This document shows positions 9,374 through 19,819 of a stretch of 64,000 nt of DNA, in pieces. Position numbers and translations under genes: made by a program. The notes below the pieces were generated by a model. The model did no database searches and was not told where the DNA came from. It saw only the letters and a list, made by a program, of their open reading frames with translations. The stretch comes from an uncultured Alphaproteobacteria bacterium (GTDB taxonomy: Bacteria; Pseudomonadota; Alphaproteobacteria; Geminicoccales; Geminicoccaceae): assembly GCA_937995535.1 (NCBI GenBank), contig CALKJU010000046.1:24823-88822 (forward strand), in the 5' to 3' direction. The stretch's first letter is position 1, and each line of letters starts with the position of its first letter.

Positions 9374-9937
9374 TCAGCTCATCGGCTCGGCGCGGCGCCG
9401 GCGCAGCTCGGCGGTCGCCTCGCGATCGACGAAGAAGGTATAGGACAGGACCATCTGCTTGACGTCGCGCGCGTCCGGGTCGTCGAGGATCGCCGGATCG
9501 ACGAAGAACGACACGCCCATCTCGATGCGCTCGCCGGGCTCCAGCGTCTGCTGCTCGAAGCAGAAGCACTGCAGCTTGTTGAAGTAGGCCCCGACCTTGT
9601 GCGGCGTGACGTTGAACACGGCGGTGCCGACCACCGGCTCGCTGCCGCGGTTGACGGCCTCGTAGAATACCAGCCGATCCTCGCCGGGACGGACGCTGAC
9701 GCTGCGCTGCAGCGGCTGGAAGGCCCAGGGCAGATCGGGTGCCACATCGGCGTTGAAGGCGACCGTGATCGGCGCGCCGCCGACCCGCTCCGGCGGCGCG
9801 CTCGCCGCGCGGGTCGTCCCGCCATAGCCGGTGACCTGGCAGAACAGGCGGTAGAGCGGCACCGAGGCGGCGGTCAGCCCGACCATGGCGAGGATGATGG
9901 TCGAGAGCAGCAGCGCGGTCCGCCGGTTGCGCCCCAT
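9374..9937 (-). CDS. ctaG: Cytochrome c oxidase assembly protein CtaG/COX11 (CuB chaperone)
   Basis: The 187-residue protein has one N-terminal transmembrane helix, LFCQVTGYGGTT, and the copper-binding CFCF motif in KLQCFCFEQQTLEPGE, all diagnostic of COX11. It delivers copper to the CuB centre of subunit I from the periplasmic side. The ATG at 9937 is used; a GTG four codons upstream (9949) overlaps the preceding small gene's stop as GTGA and may be the true start. It sits between the coxF-like gene and coxC, as in other alphaproteobacterial oxidase operons. Confidence 0.93.
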   Translation of the reverse strand: MGRNRRTALLLSTIILAMVGLTAASVPLYRLFCQVTGYGGTTRAASAPPERVGGAPITVAFNADVAPDLPWAFQPLQRSVSVRPGEDRLVFYEAVNRGSEPVVGTAVFNVTPHKVGAYFNKLQCFCFEQQTLEPGERIEMGVSFFVDPAILDDPDARDVKQMVLSYTFFVDREATAELRRRRAEPMS

Positions 9938-9945
9938 GGCGCCGC

Positions 9946-10068
9946 TCACGGCCCGCCCATCCGCACCAGGCTGACGACGAAGAACAGCACCACCAGCGCG
10001 ACCAGGGCCAGGGCCAGCGCGACGTTCTTGGTCCGCTGCCGGCGGAGCTGCTCGGGCGTCGGGCGCAT
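9946..10068 (-). CDS. Small single-helix protein in the cox operon (CoxF-like)
   Basis: A 40-codon frame fills the gap between ctaB and ctaG. It encodes MRPTPEQLRRQRTKN, then a hydrophobic helix (ALALALVALVVLFFVVSLV), then RMGGP. Small one-helix proteins at this exact position, sometimes named CoxF, are known from alphaproteobacterial aa3 oxidase operons. The ATG at 10068 lies only 3 bases after the ctaB stop, and the stop overlaps a GTG in front of ctaG, so the frame is tightly packed into the operon. Its function is unknown; an assembly role is inferred. Confidence 0.75.
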   Translation of the reverse strand: MRPTPEQLRRQRTKNVALALALVALVVLFFVVSLVRMGGP

Positions 10069-10071
10069 CGC

Positions 10072-11007
10072 TCAGGGTGTCCATCCGCCGGCCACCGCGC
10101 GATCGATCGCCATGAACAGGAACAGCACGAACAGGTGCGCGAGGGAGAAGCGGAACGTCCGCAGCGCCGCGGCGTCGGTCCCGGTGCGCCACAGAGCCCA
10201 GGCATGGCCGACGAAGATCGCACCGAGCGCGAGTGCTGCCGCGCCATAGATCCAGCCCAGAGCACCCAGCAGCGTCGGCAGGAGCGCCACGGGCAGGAGC
10301 AGGACGGCGTAGGCGAGGATCTGGCGCCGGGTCGCCGCGGCCCCTGCGGTCACCGGCAGCATCGGCACGCCGACGCCCGCATAGTCGCCGCGCCGGTAGA
10401 GCGCGAGCGCCCAGAAGTGCGGCGGTGTCCAGAGGAAGATGATCGCCGCCATGACCAGGGGCAGGGCGTCGACGCTGCCGGTGGCGGCGGTCCAGGCGAT
10501 CACCGGCGGCACGGCGCCCGCGGCGCCGCCGACGACGATGTTCTGCGCGTGCCGGCGCTTGAGCCACATCGTGTAGACGGCGACGTAGAAGAGGATCGTG
10601 CCGGCGAGCAGCGCGGCAGCCACCCAGCCCACGGCGAGGCCCATCGTCATCACCGCGAGGATGGCGAGCGCGACGCCGAGCGTCAGCGCGTCGGCCGGGT
10701 CGATGCGGCCGGCCGCGGTCGGGCGCTGGCGCGTCCGCGCCATGCCGCGGTCGATGTCGTGGTCGTACCAGTTGTTGATCGCCGCGGCGGCGCCGGCGCC
10801 GGTCGCGATGCACAGCATCGTCGTCACCGCGAGCACGGGGTGCAGCTCGCCCGGGGCCAGATAGAGCGCGACCCAGGCGGTCACGAGCACCAGCTGCATG
10901 ACGCCCGGCTTCATCAGCAGCCAGAAGTCACGCAGCTCGGATCCCGCGCCACCCGCCGCCGGGGCGGCCAGTGTCCGCGGGCTCACCGGCTCGATGCCGA
11001 CCGTCAT
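10072..11007 (-). CDS. ctaB: Protoheme IX farnesyltransferase (CtaB/COX10)
   Basis: The 311-residue UbiA-family enzyme converts heme B to heme O by adding a farnesyl group in the membrane. Both polyprenyl-diphosphate sites are present: NNWYDHDIDRGMARTRQRP and the second YRRGDYAGVGVPMLP. The conserved WTPPHFWALAL and KPGVMQLV segments are also intact. About nine hydrophobic helices follow a short N terminus. The ATG at 11007 is preceded by a GTG at 11010. It follows coxA by 10 bases, within the oxidase operon. Confidence 0.95.
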   Translation of the reverse strand: MTVGIEPVSPRTLAAPAAGGAGSELRDFWLLMKPGVMQLVLVTAWVALYLAPGELHPVLAVTTMLCIATGAGAAAAINNWYDHDIDRGMARTRQRPTAAGRIDPADALTLGVALAILAVMTMGLAVGWVAAALLAGTILFYVAVYTMWLKRRHAQNIVVGGAAGAVPPVIAWTAATGSVDALPLVMAAIIFLWTPPHFWALALYRRGDYAGVGVPMLPVTAGAAATRRQILAYAVLLLPVALLPTLLGALGWIYGAAALALGAIFVGHAWALWRTGTDAAALRTFRFSLAHLFVLFLFMAIDRAVAGGWTP

Positions 11008-11017
11008 CACGCGCCGC

Positions 11018-12634
<1,617 letters not shown>

Positions 12635-12651
12635 TCAGCTCGGCGCGTGGC

Positions 12652-13488
12652 TCAGTCGGCGAAGGCGGCCGTGGCGGCGACGGCGATCCCGCCGTCGACC
12701 CGCGCGAACCGCGTCTGCGCCTCGGCCACCCAGGCCTCGAAATCCTCCTTGGACAGCGCCTCGACCGCGATCGGCATGAAGCCGTGGTTGGCGCCGCATA
12801 GCTCGGAGCACTGCCCGTAATAGACCCCGGGCTCGCTAATGTGCAGCCACAGCTCGTTGAGGCGGCCGGGCACCGCGTCGACCTTCACGCCCATCGACGG
12901 CATCGCCCAGCTGTGCAGCACGTCCGCTGCGGTGACCAGGACCCGGATGTTGGTCCCGACCGGCAGCACGACGCGGTTGTCGGTCTCCAGCAGGCGGTAC
13001 TGCCCCTCGGCGATCTCCTCGTCGGGGACCATGATGGCGTCGAAGGTGAAGTTGCCGTGATCGGGGTACTCGTAGGTCCAGTACCACTGATGCCCGATCG
13101 CTTTGACCGTCAGCTCGGTCTCCGGCAGGCGATCTTGATAATACAGCAGCTTGAACGACGGGATGGCGATGATCACCAGGATCAGCACCGGCACCGCCGT
13201 CCAGACGACCTCGAGCAGCGTGTTGTGAGTGCGCCGCGACGGCACCGGATTGCGGCTCTCGCGGAAGCGCACGCAGGTGTAGACCAGGAGCGCCAGCACG
13301 AACAGGGTGATCAGTGTGATCACCCACAGCAGCAGGTTGTGGAAGCTGTGGACGCGCTCGGCGATCGGGCTGGCCGCCGGCTGCAGGCCGAGCTGCCAGG
13401 GCTCAGGCGCCGCCGCGGCAGCGGCCCCGGCGACCAGGAGCGCGCCCAGCACGATGGTCAGCTTGAATGGCAGCAACCGCGTCGTCAT
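12652..13488 (-). CDS. coxB: Cytochrome c oxidase subunit II
   Basis: The 278-residue subunit has a signal peptide (about residues 1-27), two transmembrane helices, and a periplasmic cupredoxin domain with the CuA motif GQCSELCGANHGFM and the aromatic GHQWYWTYEYP patch that receives electrons from cytochrome c. No fused cytochrome c domain is present, so it is the plain caa-free form. It is the first gene of the minus-strand oxidase operon. Its promoter should lie in the 260-base gap to 13748, which is divergent with the molybdopterin-like gene and also holds a 7-bp hairpin at 13520-13536. Confidence 0.95.
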   Translation of the reverse strand: MTTRLLPFKLTIVLGALLVAGAAAAAAPEPWQLGLQPAASPIAERVHSFHNLLLWVITLITLFVLALLVYTCVRFRESRNPVPSRRTHNTLLEVVWTAVPVLILVIIAIPSFKLLYYQDRLPETELTVKAIGHQWYWTYEYPDHGNFTFDAIMVPDEEIAEGQYRLLETDNRVVLPVGTNIRVLVTAADVLHSWAMPSMGVKVDAVPGRLNELWLHISEPGVYYGQCSELCGANHGFMPIAVEALSKEDFEAWVAEAQTRFARVDGGIAVAATAAFAD

Positions 13489-13748
13489 GCGTGGCCCGAC
13501 CGATTGGATGGTTGATGGCGCGCGACCCAGTCGCGCCTTCTGACCGGCGTCGCGGGAGCGAACGCACAGCGTCCGCTAGCGCAGGATATGGGCCGCCCCA
13601 AGGGCTTGCGCGTGACAGAGTGTCGCAACGCGGCGGTCGGCACGCGGGCGCGTTAACCGAGGCTTCACGGGCCGAGAGCTAAGGACTGGGGGGACGCCGT
13701 GGGACAGCGGCCGCACGGCGGCGGCGGCGTCGAGCGGGGAACGAAACG

Positions 13749-14261
13749 ATGCGTGTGTCGAGGCGTGGTGTGTTGGCCGGGCTGATGCTGCTCGGCCTCG
13801 TGGCGGGACCGGCGATGGCGGGTGCCCTGCCCGTGCCGAAGGGCAAGGTGATCCTGCGCATCGAGGGCAACATCGCGCAGCGCAACGCACCGGACGCGGC
13901 CGAGTTCGACGCCGAGATGCTCGAGTCGCTGGGGCTCGTCGAGCTGGTCACGCGCACGCCCTGGACCGAGGGTGAGGTGCGGTTCTCGGGCGTCTCGCCG
14001 AAGGCCCTCCTGGCTGCGGTCGGCGCCGCCGGGAGTACGGTCGACGCGGTCGCGCTCAACGACTACCGGGTCGAGATCCCGATGCGCGACATCGATACGC
14101 TGGGGCCGCTCCTGGCGACCCGGATCGACGGCCGGCCGATGCGGGTCCGTGACAAGGGCCCGCTCTGGTTGGTCTATCCCTGGAGCCAGCGTCCCGAGCT
14201 CGACACCATCGAGTATCAGAGCCGGTCGATCTGGCAGATCAAGACCCTGGTCGTGCGCTGA
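13749..14261 (+). CDS. Periplasmic molybdopterin-oxidoreductase-fold protein without cysteine
   Basis: The 170-residue product has a signal peptide (MRVSRRGVLAGLMLLGLV...AMA) and a domain resembling the C-terminal part of sulfite-oxidase/YedY-type molybdopterin-binding folds, with VILRIEGNI, FSGVSPKALLAAVGA, LNDYRVEIP and WLVYPWSQRPEL. It contains no cysteine at all, so the Mo-ligating Cys of the catalytic family cannot exist and it is more likely a binding or sensing domain. The gene lies 41 bases upstream of a membrane PAS-GGDEF-EAL gene and is probably in one operon with it. This pairing is seen elsewhere in proteobacteria, where the small protein is presumed to be a periplasmic partner. 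The role is inferred. Confidence 0.75.
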   Translation: MRVSRRGVLAGLMLLGLVAGPAMAGALPVPKGKVILRIEGNIAQRNAPDAAEFDAEMLESLGLVELVTRTPWTEGEVRFSGVSPKALLAAVGAAGSTVDAVALNDYRVEIPMRDIDTLGPLLATRIDGRPMRVRDKGPLWLVYPWSQRPELDTIEYQSRSIWQIKTLVVR

Positions 14262-14302
14262 GCACAGGCCGGCGCAGCGCCGAGCCCCGGCGGCTCCACC
14301 CG

Positions 14303-16687
14303 ATGCGCGGCCATCGCGTCGCCGCCGGCACGCGCCTCGCGCTCGCCATCGCGGTGGTCATGTTCATGACCGCGATGCTGGTCAGCCTGGTCCGCCTCGA
14401 GGCCCAGCGCGAGGCCGATTCGCGGGTCGACCGGCTGGGCATCTGGTCGACCGCGCAGGCCCAGACGCAGCTCGCCCGGTTCCAGGTCGCCGTCGAGCGC
14501 TACGTGACCGGCGCCGCGGAGGTCGGCGCCGACGAGCTGGTCGATGCGTTCGAGCTGCTGTGGAGCCGCATCCCGCTGCTCGCGACCAAGAACCGGCCGG
14601 GCCTCGACGTCACGCCGGGGCTCGAGATCGCCTCGGTGATCGAGCGGCTCGACGCGGTCCTGGCGGAGGCCGAGCCGGACGTGCTGCGGCTCGCCCGCGG
14701 TGGCCGCGAGGAGGTCTACCACCGGGTCACCCAGGCGATGCAGGCGGTCGATCGGCTGCTCGCCGATCTCAACCAGAAGATCCATGACGAGCGGCTCGCC
14801 GCCGAGCTCGAGAAGCAGATCCGCGTGGCCGCGCTCTACCGCGGCCTGCTGGTCTCGCTGCTGGCCCTGCTGATCAGCGGCGGGACCCTGATCGCCCTGC
14901 TCGACCGGGAGACGCGCCGCGCGCGGCGGCTCGCGGTGGTCGCGGACGAGGCGCACGCCGCCGCCGCGGCCGTGAGCCGCGATCTGCAGGCGGTGATCGA
15001 CGCGGTGCCGGCGGCGATCACCGCGACCGACCGGCAGGGCCGCTACCTGTTCATGAACCGCTTCCAGGCCGACCTCCTGGGTGTGGCGCCGGAGCAGGCC
15101 GTAGGCCGCCTGCCGAGCGAGCTGGGCCTCGACCCGGCCGTCGACGCGGAGCTGCGCGCGGTCGCCGAGAGCGGCCGGGCGATGCCGTTCGTCGAGCAGG
15201 TCGAGCAGGACAGCAGCGGGCGCCGGCGGACGCTGCTGACCAGCAAGGTCCCGGTGCGCGACGCCACCGGCGAGGTCGTGCGCGTGGTCCACGTCGCGCT
15301 CGACATCACCGAGCGCAAGCTCGCCGAGGAGCAGGCCCGCCATCTCGCCCACCACGACGCCCTGACCGGGCTGCCGAACCGGGCGTTCCTCACCGAGGCG
15401 CTGCATCGCGCGCTCGCCCGCGCCATCCGCAGCGGCCAGGGCATCGCCCTGCACCTCATCGATCTCGACCGCTTCAAGGAGATCAACGACACGCTCGGGC
15501 ACCCGGCGGGCGACGCGATGCTCGTCGAGGTCGCGGCGCGGATGGCCTGCTGCATCCGCGAGGGCGACACGCTGGCGCGGATGGGTGGCGACGAGTTCGC
15601 GATCCTCCAGGAGGGCCTGCTCGACCCCGGCGAGGCGGCGTCGATGACGCAGCGCCTGCTGGCCGCGCTGGCCGCGCCGATCCGCCTCGCCGGGCAGGAG
15701 ATCACGAGCGGCGCGAGCATCGGCGTGGCGCTCGGGCCGGCCGACGGGAACGAGGTCGCCGAGCTGATCCGCCACGCCGACCTCGCCCTCTATCGGGCGA
15801 AGAGCGACGGCCGCAACCTCGCCCGGTTCTACGAGCCGGCGATGAACCTGCAGCTGCGCGACCGGCTGGAGCTCGAGCAGGCGCTGCGCGCGGCGCTCGC
15901 CGCCGAGGCCTTCGAGCTGCACTACCAGCCCAAGTACCGTCTCGCCGACGACCGGCTCGTCGGGGTGGAGGCGCTGATCCGCTGGCGTCACCCGGAGCGC
16001 GGGCTGGTGCCGCCGGACCGGTTCATCGCGCTCGCCGAGGACACCGGGCTGATCGTGCCGCTCGGCAACTGGGTGCTGCGCGAGGCCTGCCGGCAGGCGC
16101 GCCGCCTGCGCGATCTCGGCCTGCATGCGGGGCGCATCGCCGTCAACCTGTCGCCCGAGCAGCTGCGCCGCCAGGACGTCGTGGCGGCGGTCGAGGACGC
16201 GCTCGCCGCGGCCGATGTCGACGCCAGCCTGATCGAGCTGGAGTTGACCGAGAGCCTGCTCGTCCGCGACGCCGAGCACGCGCTGCGGGTGATGCGCGAT
16301 CTCAAGGCGCTCGGGGTGAGCCTCGCGCTCGACGATTTCGGCACCGGCTACTCGGCGCTCGCCTATCTGCAGCGCTTCCCGTTCGATACGCTCAAGATCG
16401 ACCGCGGCTTCGTCTGCACGCTCGACGAGCCCGGTGGCTCGTCGCTGCGGATCATCGAGGCGGTGGTCCGGCTCGCGCACGGCCTCGGCCTCGCGGTCGT
16501 GGCCGAGGGCGTCGAGACGGCGCAGCAGCGCGACACCCTGCAGGCGATCGGCTGCGACCAGGTGCAGGGGTACCTCTACTCGCGGCCGGTCGAGGCGCCG
16601 CGGCTCGTGGAGCTGCTCCGCGGGCCGCCGGCGCCACCGCGCGGCCCGCTCCGCCGCACGGCGGCCCTGGCCGAGGCGGTCGCCTGA
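14303..16687 (+). CDS. Membrane PAS-GGDEF-EAL protein (cyclic-di-GMP turnover)
   Basis: The 794-residue protein has a transmembrane helix at about 10-31, a periplasmic helical sensor region (32-178), and a second helix at 179-200. A PAS domain (about 226-340) is followed by a GGDEF domain with intact GGDEF at 428-432, and an EAL domain with intact EAL (556-558), ELTES, DDFGTGYS and KIDRGF. Both synthesis and hydrolysis of cyclic-di-GMP therefore look possible; which dominates cannot be told. The periplasmic loop and the upstream periplasmic partner suggest an input signal from outside the membrane. Confidence 0.93.
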   Translation: MRGHRVAAGTRLALAIAVVMFMTAMLVSLVRLEAQREADSRVDRLGIWSTAQAQTQLARFQVAVERYVTGAAEVGADELVDAFELLWSRIPLLATKNRPGLDVTPGLEIASVIERLDAVLAEAEPDVLRLARGGREEVYHRVTQAMQAVDRLLADLNQKIHDERLAAELEKQIRVAALYRGLLVSLLALLISGGTLIALLDRETRRARRLAVVADEAHAAAAAVSRDLQAVIDAVPAAITATDRQGRYLFMNRFQADLLGVAPEQAVGRLPSELGLDPAVDAELRAVAESGRAMPFVEQVEQDSSGRRRTLLTSKVPVRDATGEVVRVVHVALDITERKLAEEQARHLAHHDALTGLPNRAFLTEALHRALARAIRSGQGIALHLIDLDRFKEINDTLGHPAGDAMLVEVAARMACCIREGDTLARMGGDEFAILQEGLLDPGEAASMTQRLLAALAAPIRLAGQEITSGASIGVALGPADGNEVAELIRHADLALYRAKSDGRNLARFYEPAMNLQLRDRLELEQALRAALAAEAFELHYQPKYRLADDRLVGVEALIRWRHPERGLVPPDRFIALAEDTGLIVPLGNWVLREACRQARRLRDLGLHAGRIAVNLSPEQLRRQDVVAAVEDALAAADVDASLIELELTESLLVRDAEHALRVMRDLKALGVSLALDDFGTGYSALAYLQRFPFDTLKIDRGFVCTLDEPGGSSLRIIEAVVRLAHGLGLAVVAEGVETAQQRDTLQAIGCDQVQGYLYSRPVEAPRLVELLRGPPAPPRGPLRRTAALAEAVA

Positions 16688-16732
16688 GGGCGCCCGGCCG
16701 CCGGGGAGCGCCCGCCGGCGGTCGCGGCCGGA

Positions 16733-18427
16733 TCAGAACAGGCCCTCGATCTCGCCCCGCGCGTCGAGACGGATCGATTCCGCCGCTGGCACCCGCGGCA
16801 GGCCCGGCATGGTCATCACCTCGCCGCAGATCACGACCAGGAACTCGGCCCCGCCGGCGACGCGCAGCTCGCGGATCGGCACGACGTGCCCGGAGGGTGC
16901 GCCCTTGAGGTTGGGATCGGTCGAGAAGCTGTACTGGGTCTTGGCGACGCAGAGCGGCAACGGGCGATAGCCCTGCTCGTCGAGCTCGCGGAACCGGGCG
17001 CGCAGCGCCTTGTCGGCGATGATGTCGGCGGCGCCATAGATCTCGGTGGCGATCGTCCGCATCTTGTCCCAGAGCGGCATGTCGTCCGGGTAGAGGAGCC
17101 GGAAGCCGCGCCCGTTGCGGGCCGGCGGCCGCTCGCACAGGCCCGCGACGGCCTCGGCCAGCGCGGTGATCCCCGCCGAGCCCTCCGCCCAGTGGCGGCA
17201 GACGATCGCCTCGATGCCGAGCTCCTCGCGGCAGTAGGCGGCGACGAGCTGGTGCTCGCCGTCGCGGTCGCTGGCGAAGTGGTTGAGCGCCACGACCGCC
17301 GGCACACCGAACTTCCGCACGTTGCCGACATGCCTTGCGAGGTTGGCGAGGCCCTTGCGCAAGGCGCCGGGATCCTCGCGCCCGAGCTCCTCCTTGGTCA
17401 GCCCGCCATGCATCTTCAGCGCGCGGACCGTCGCCACGATCACCGCCGCGTCCGGCACCAGCCCCGCCTTGCGGCACTTGATGTCGAAGAACTTCTCCGC
17501 CCCCAGGTCGGCGCCGAAGCCGGCCTCGGTGACGACATAGTCGGCGAGGCGCAGCGCGGTGCGCGTGGCCATCACCGAGTTGCAGCCATGCGCGATGTTG
17601 GCGAACGGCCCGCCATGGACGAAGGCCGGGCTGCCCTCGAGCGTCTGCACCAGATTGGGCATCAGCGCGTCGCGCAGCAGCACCGCCATCGCGCCGGCGG
17701 CCTTGAGGTCGGCCGCCCTGACCGGCTGCTTGGCCCGGGTCCAGCCGACGATCATCCGCCCGAGGCGCTCCTCCAGCTCGGCCAGCCCGCCGCTCAGGCA
17801 GAACACCGCCATGACCTCGGAGGCGACGGTGATGTCGAAGCCGTCCTCGCGCGGGAAGCCGTTGGCCACGCCGCCGAGGCCGGAGACGATCTGGCGCAGC
17901 GCGCGGTCGTTCATGTCGACGACCCGCCGCCAGGCGATCCGCCGCAGGTCGAGGTCGCACGCGTTGCCCCAGTAGACATGGTTGTCGACCAGCGCGGCGA
18001 GGAGGTTGTGCGCGCTGCCGATGGCATGGAAGTCGCCGGTGAAGTGCAGGTTGATGCTGTCCATCGGCACGACCTGGGCGTGGCCGCCGCCGGCGGCTCC
18101 GCCCTTCATGCCGAAGCACGGGCCGAGCGACGGCTCGCGCAGGCAGATCGCCGCCCGGCGGCCGATCCGGTTGAGCCCGTCGCCGAGGCCGACCGTGGTG
18201 GTCGTCTTGCCCTCGCCGGCCGGGGTCGGGTTGATCGCCGTGACCAGCACCAGCTTGCCGGCCGGGCGGTCGCGCAGCCCGTCGACGAAGGCGAGATCGA
18301 GCTTGGCGATGTGCCGGCCGTAGCGGTGCAACGCCGTATCCGGTACGCCCAGCCGCTCCGCCACCGCCTCGATCGGGCGCAGCCGTGCCGCGCGCGCGAT
18401 CTCGATGTCGGACGCCATCTCCGCCAT
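16733..18427 (-). CDS. fhs: Formate-tetrahydrofolate ligase
   Basis: The 564-residue enzyme is the standard length. It carries the ATP-binding loop [21 protein letters not shown] and downstream signatures [20 protein letters not shown] and [14 protein letters not shown]. It joins formate to tetrahydrofolate with ATP to give 10-formyl-THF, feeding one-carbon metabolism in the cytoplasm. The ATG at 18427 is followed by [11 protein letters not shown], the usual N terminus. It is monocistronic on the minus strand, convergent with the GGDEF-EAL gene and divergent from an MFS gene. Confidence 0.96.
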   Translation of the reverse strand: MAEMASDIEIARAARLRPIEAVAERLGVPDTALHRYGRHIAKLDLAFVDGLRDRPAGKLVLVTAINPTPAGEGKTTTTVGLGDGLNRIGRRAAICLREPSLGPCFGMKGGAAGGGHAQVVPMDSINLHFTGDFHAIGSAHNLLAALVDNHVYWGNACDLDLRRIAWRRVVDMNDRALRQIVSGLGGVANGFPREDGFDITVASEVMAVFCLSGGLAELEERLGRMIVGWTRAKQPVRAADLKAAGAMAVLLRDALMPNLVQTLEGSPAFVHGGPFANIAHGCNSVMATRTALRLADYVVTEAGFGADLGAEKFFDIKCRKAGLVPDAAVIVATVRALKMHGGLTKEELGREDPGALRKGLANLARHVGNVRKFGVPAVVALNHFASDRDGEHQLVAAYCREELGIEAIVCRHWAEGSAGITALAEAVAGLCERPPARNGRGFRLLYPDDMPLWDKMRTIATEIYGAADIIADKALRARFRELDEQGYRPLPLCVAKTQYSFSTDPNLKGAPSGHVVPIRELRVAGGAEFLVVICGEVMTMPGLPRVPAAESIRLDARGEIEGLF

Positions 18428-18601
18428 GCTGCGCTCCCCTCATCGGCCGCGGCGACGTGATCGCGCCCGGCGGCCGGTTGCCTGTCCGAAAGCGCCACAT
18501 GCCGTCGCGGCGGCGCACGGTCCGGAGCGCGGGGCCAGCCGCCCTGGCACGCCGCGCCACGCTGCGCCATAACCGGCGCCGGGGCCAGCAGGGACGGAAC
18601 G

Positions 18602-19819
18602 ATGACCGTCGTCGAGCAGCCGGTCGCGCGCGACGTCGCCGTCATCGGCCTCGTCGGGACGGCGCATTTCAGCAGCCACTTCTTCCACCTCGTGCTGCCG
18701 CCGCTGTTCCCGCTGCTGCGGGAATCGCTGGGCGTCTCCTACGCCGAGCTCGGCTTCGTGATGACGCTGTTCTTCGCCACCTCCGGGCTGGCGCAGACAC
18801 CGGCCGGTTTCCTCGTCGACCGGCATGGCGCGACCCGGGTGCTGATCGGTGGCGTGACGCTGCTCGCCGCCGCGATCGGCCTCATGAGCCTGGTCCCCAG
18901 CTACCCCTGGCTGCTGCCGCTCGCGGTCGCCGCCGGGCTCGGCAACTCCGTGTTCCATCCGGCCGACTATGCGATCCTCGGGCAGCGCGTCTCGCCGACG
19001 CGGATGGGGCGCGCGTTCAGCGTGCACACCATCGGCGGCACGCTCGGCTGGGCACTCGCCCCGGCCTTCGTCATCGTCGTCGCCGAGGCGACGGGCTGGC
19101 GCAGCGCGCTGGCTGCCGCCGCCGCGCTCGGCCTCGCCGTGGCGCTCCTGCTGCTGCGCCGACGGGCCGACATCGTCCACCATCCGCGCGTGACGCCGAC
19201 CGGTGCCGCCGGCCCGACGCGCGACCGACTGCGCCTCTTCCTCGCCGGCCCGATCCTCGCCTGCTTCCTGTTCTTCTGCCTCCTCGCCATGTCGTTCATG
19301 GCGATGCAGAGCTTCATGCCGCTTGCCCTGCACCAGCTGCACGATGTCCCGTTGGCGGTGGCCACGGCGACCTTGACCGCGTTCATGCTCGGCAGCGCGC
19401 TCGGCACCGCCGCCGGCGGTGTCCTCGCCGACCGACACGGCCAGCACCAGGCGATCATCGCCGCAGGCATGCTCGTGGGTGCGGGGATCCTGCTGAGTGT
19501 CGGCTATCTGCCGTTGCCGGCGCCCAGCCTGCTGGCGCTGGTCGCCGCCGCCGGCTTCGCGCTCGGCGCGATGACGCCCTCGCGCGACATGCTGGTCCGC
19601 GCCGCGGCCCCGCCGGGCGCCTCCGGCAAGGTGTTCGGGTTCGTCTATTCCGGCCTCGACCTCGGCGGGACGATCGCCCCGGCATTGGTCGGTCTGCTGC
19701 TGGACGCGGGCCGCCCGCGGGCGGTGTTCTGGGTCATCGCGCTGGCCTCGCTGCTCGCGGTCGCGGTCGCCCTCGGCGTGCGCACGCCACCCGCCCGCCC
19801 GGCGCCGGCCGCCGCCTGA
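18602..19819 (+). CDS. MFS transporter, fosmidomycin-resistance (Fsr)-like
   Basis: The 405-residue protein has about twelve hydrophobic helices in two halves. The segments GTAHFSSHFFHLVLPPLFPLLRESLGVSYAELG and GLGNSVFHPADYAILGQRVSPTRMGRAFSVHT are typical of the Fsr-like major facilitator subgroup, including the FHPA motif. The substrate is unknown. The ATG at 18602 has an AGGGACGGA ribosome-binding site. It is convergent with soeC, whose last base lies directly next to this gene's end. A second member of the same subgroup is at 60669-61895. Confidence 0.85.
   Translation: MTVVEQPVARDVAVIGLVGTAHFSSHFFHLVLPPLFPLLRESLGVSYAELGFVMTLFFATSGLAQTPAGFLVDRHGATRVLIGGVTLLAAAIGLMSLVPSYPWLLPLAVAAGLGNSVFHPADYAILGQRVSPTRMGRAFSVHTIGGTLGWALAPAFVIVVAEATGWRSALAAAAALGLAVALLLLRRRADIVHHPRVTPTGAAGPTRDRLRLFLAGPILACFLFFCLLAMSFMAMQSFMPLALHQLHDVPLAVATATLTAFMLGSALGTAAGGVLADRHGQHQAIIAAGMLVGAGILLSVGYLPLPAPSLLALVAAAGFALGAMTPSRDMLVRAAAPPGASGKVFGFVYSGLDLGGTIAPALVGLLLDAGRPRAVFWVIALASLLAVAVALGVRTPPARPAPAAA

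Noticed and set aside
13520..13536. Short GCGCGAC/GTCGCGC hairpin upstream of coxB
   Set aside because: Seven-base GC stems are frequent by chance at this GC content; there is no support as an operator or attenuator.
14216..16480. 754-codon frame opposite the GGDEF-EAL gene
   Set aside because: Composition is a mirror of the coding strand (Asp, Arg, Gly rich); the plus-strand gene has intact GGDEF and EAL motifs.
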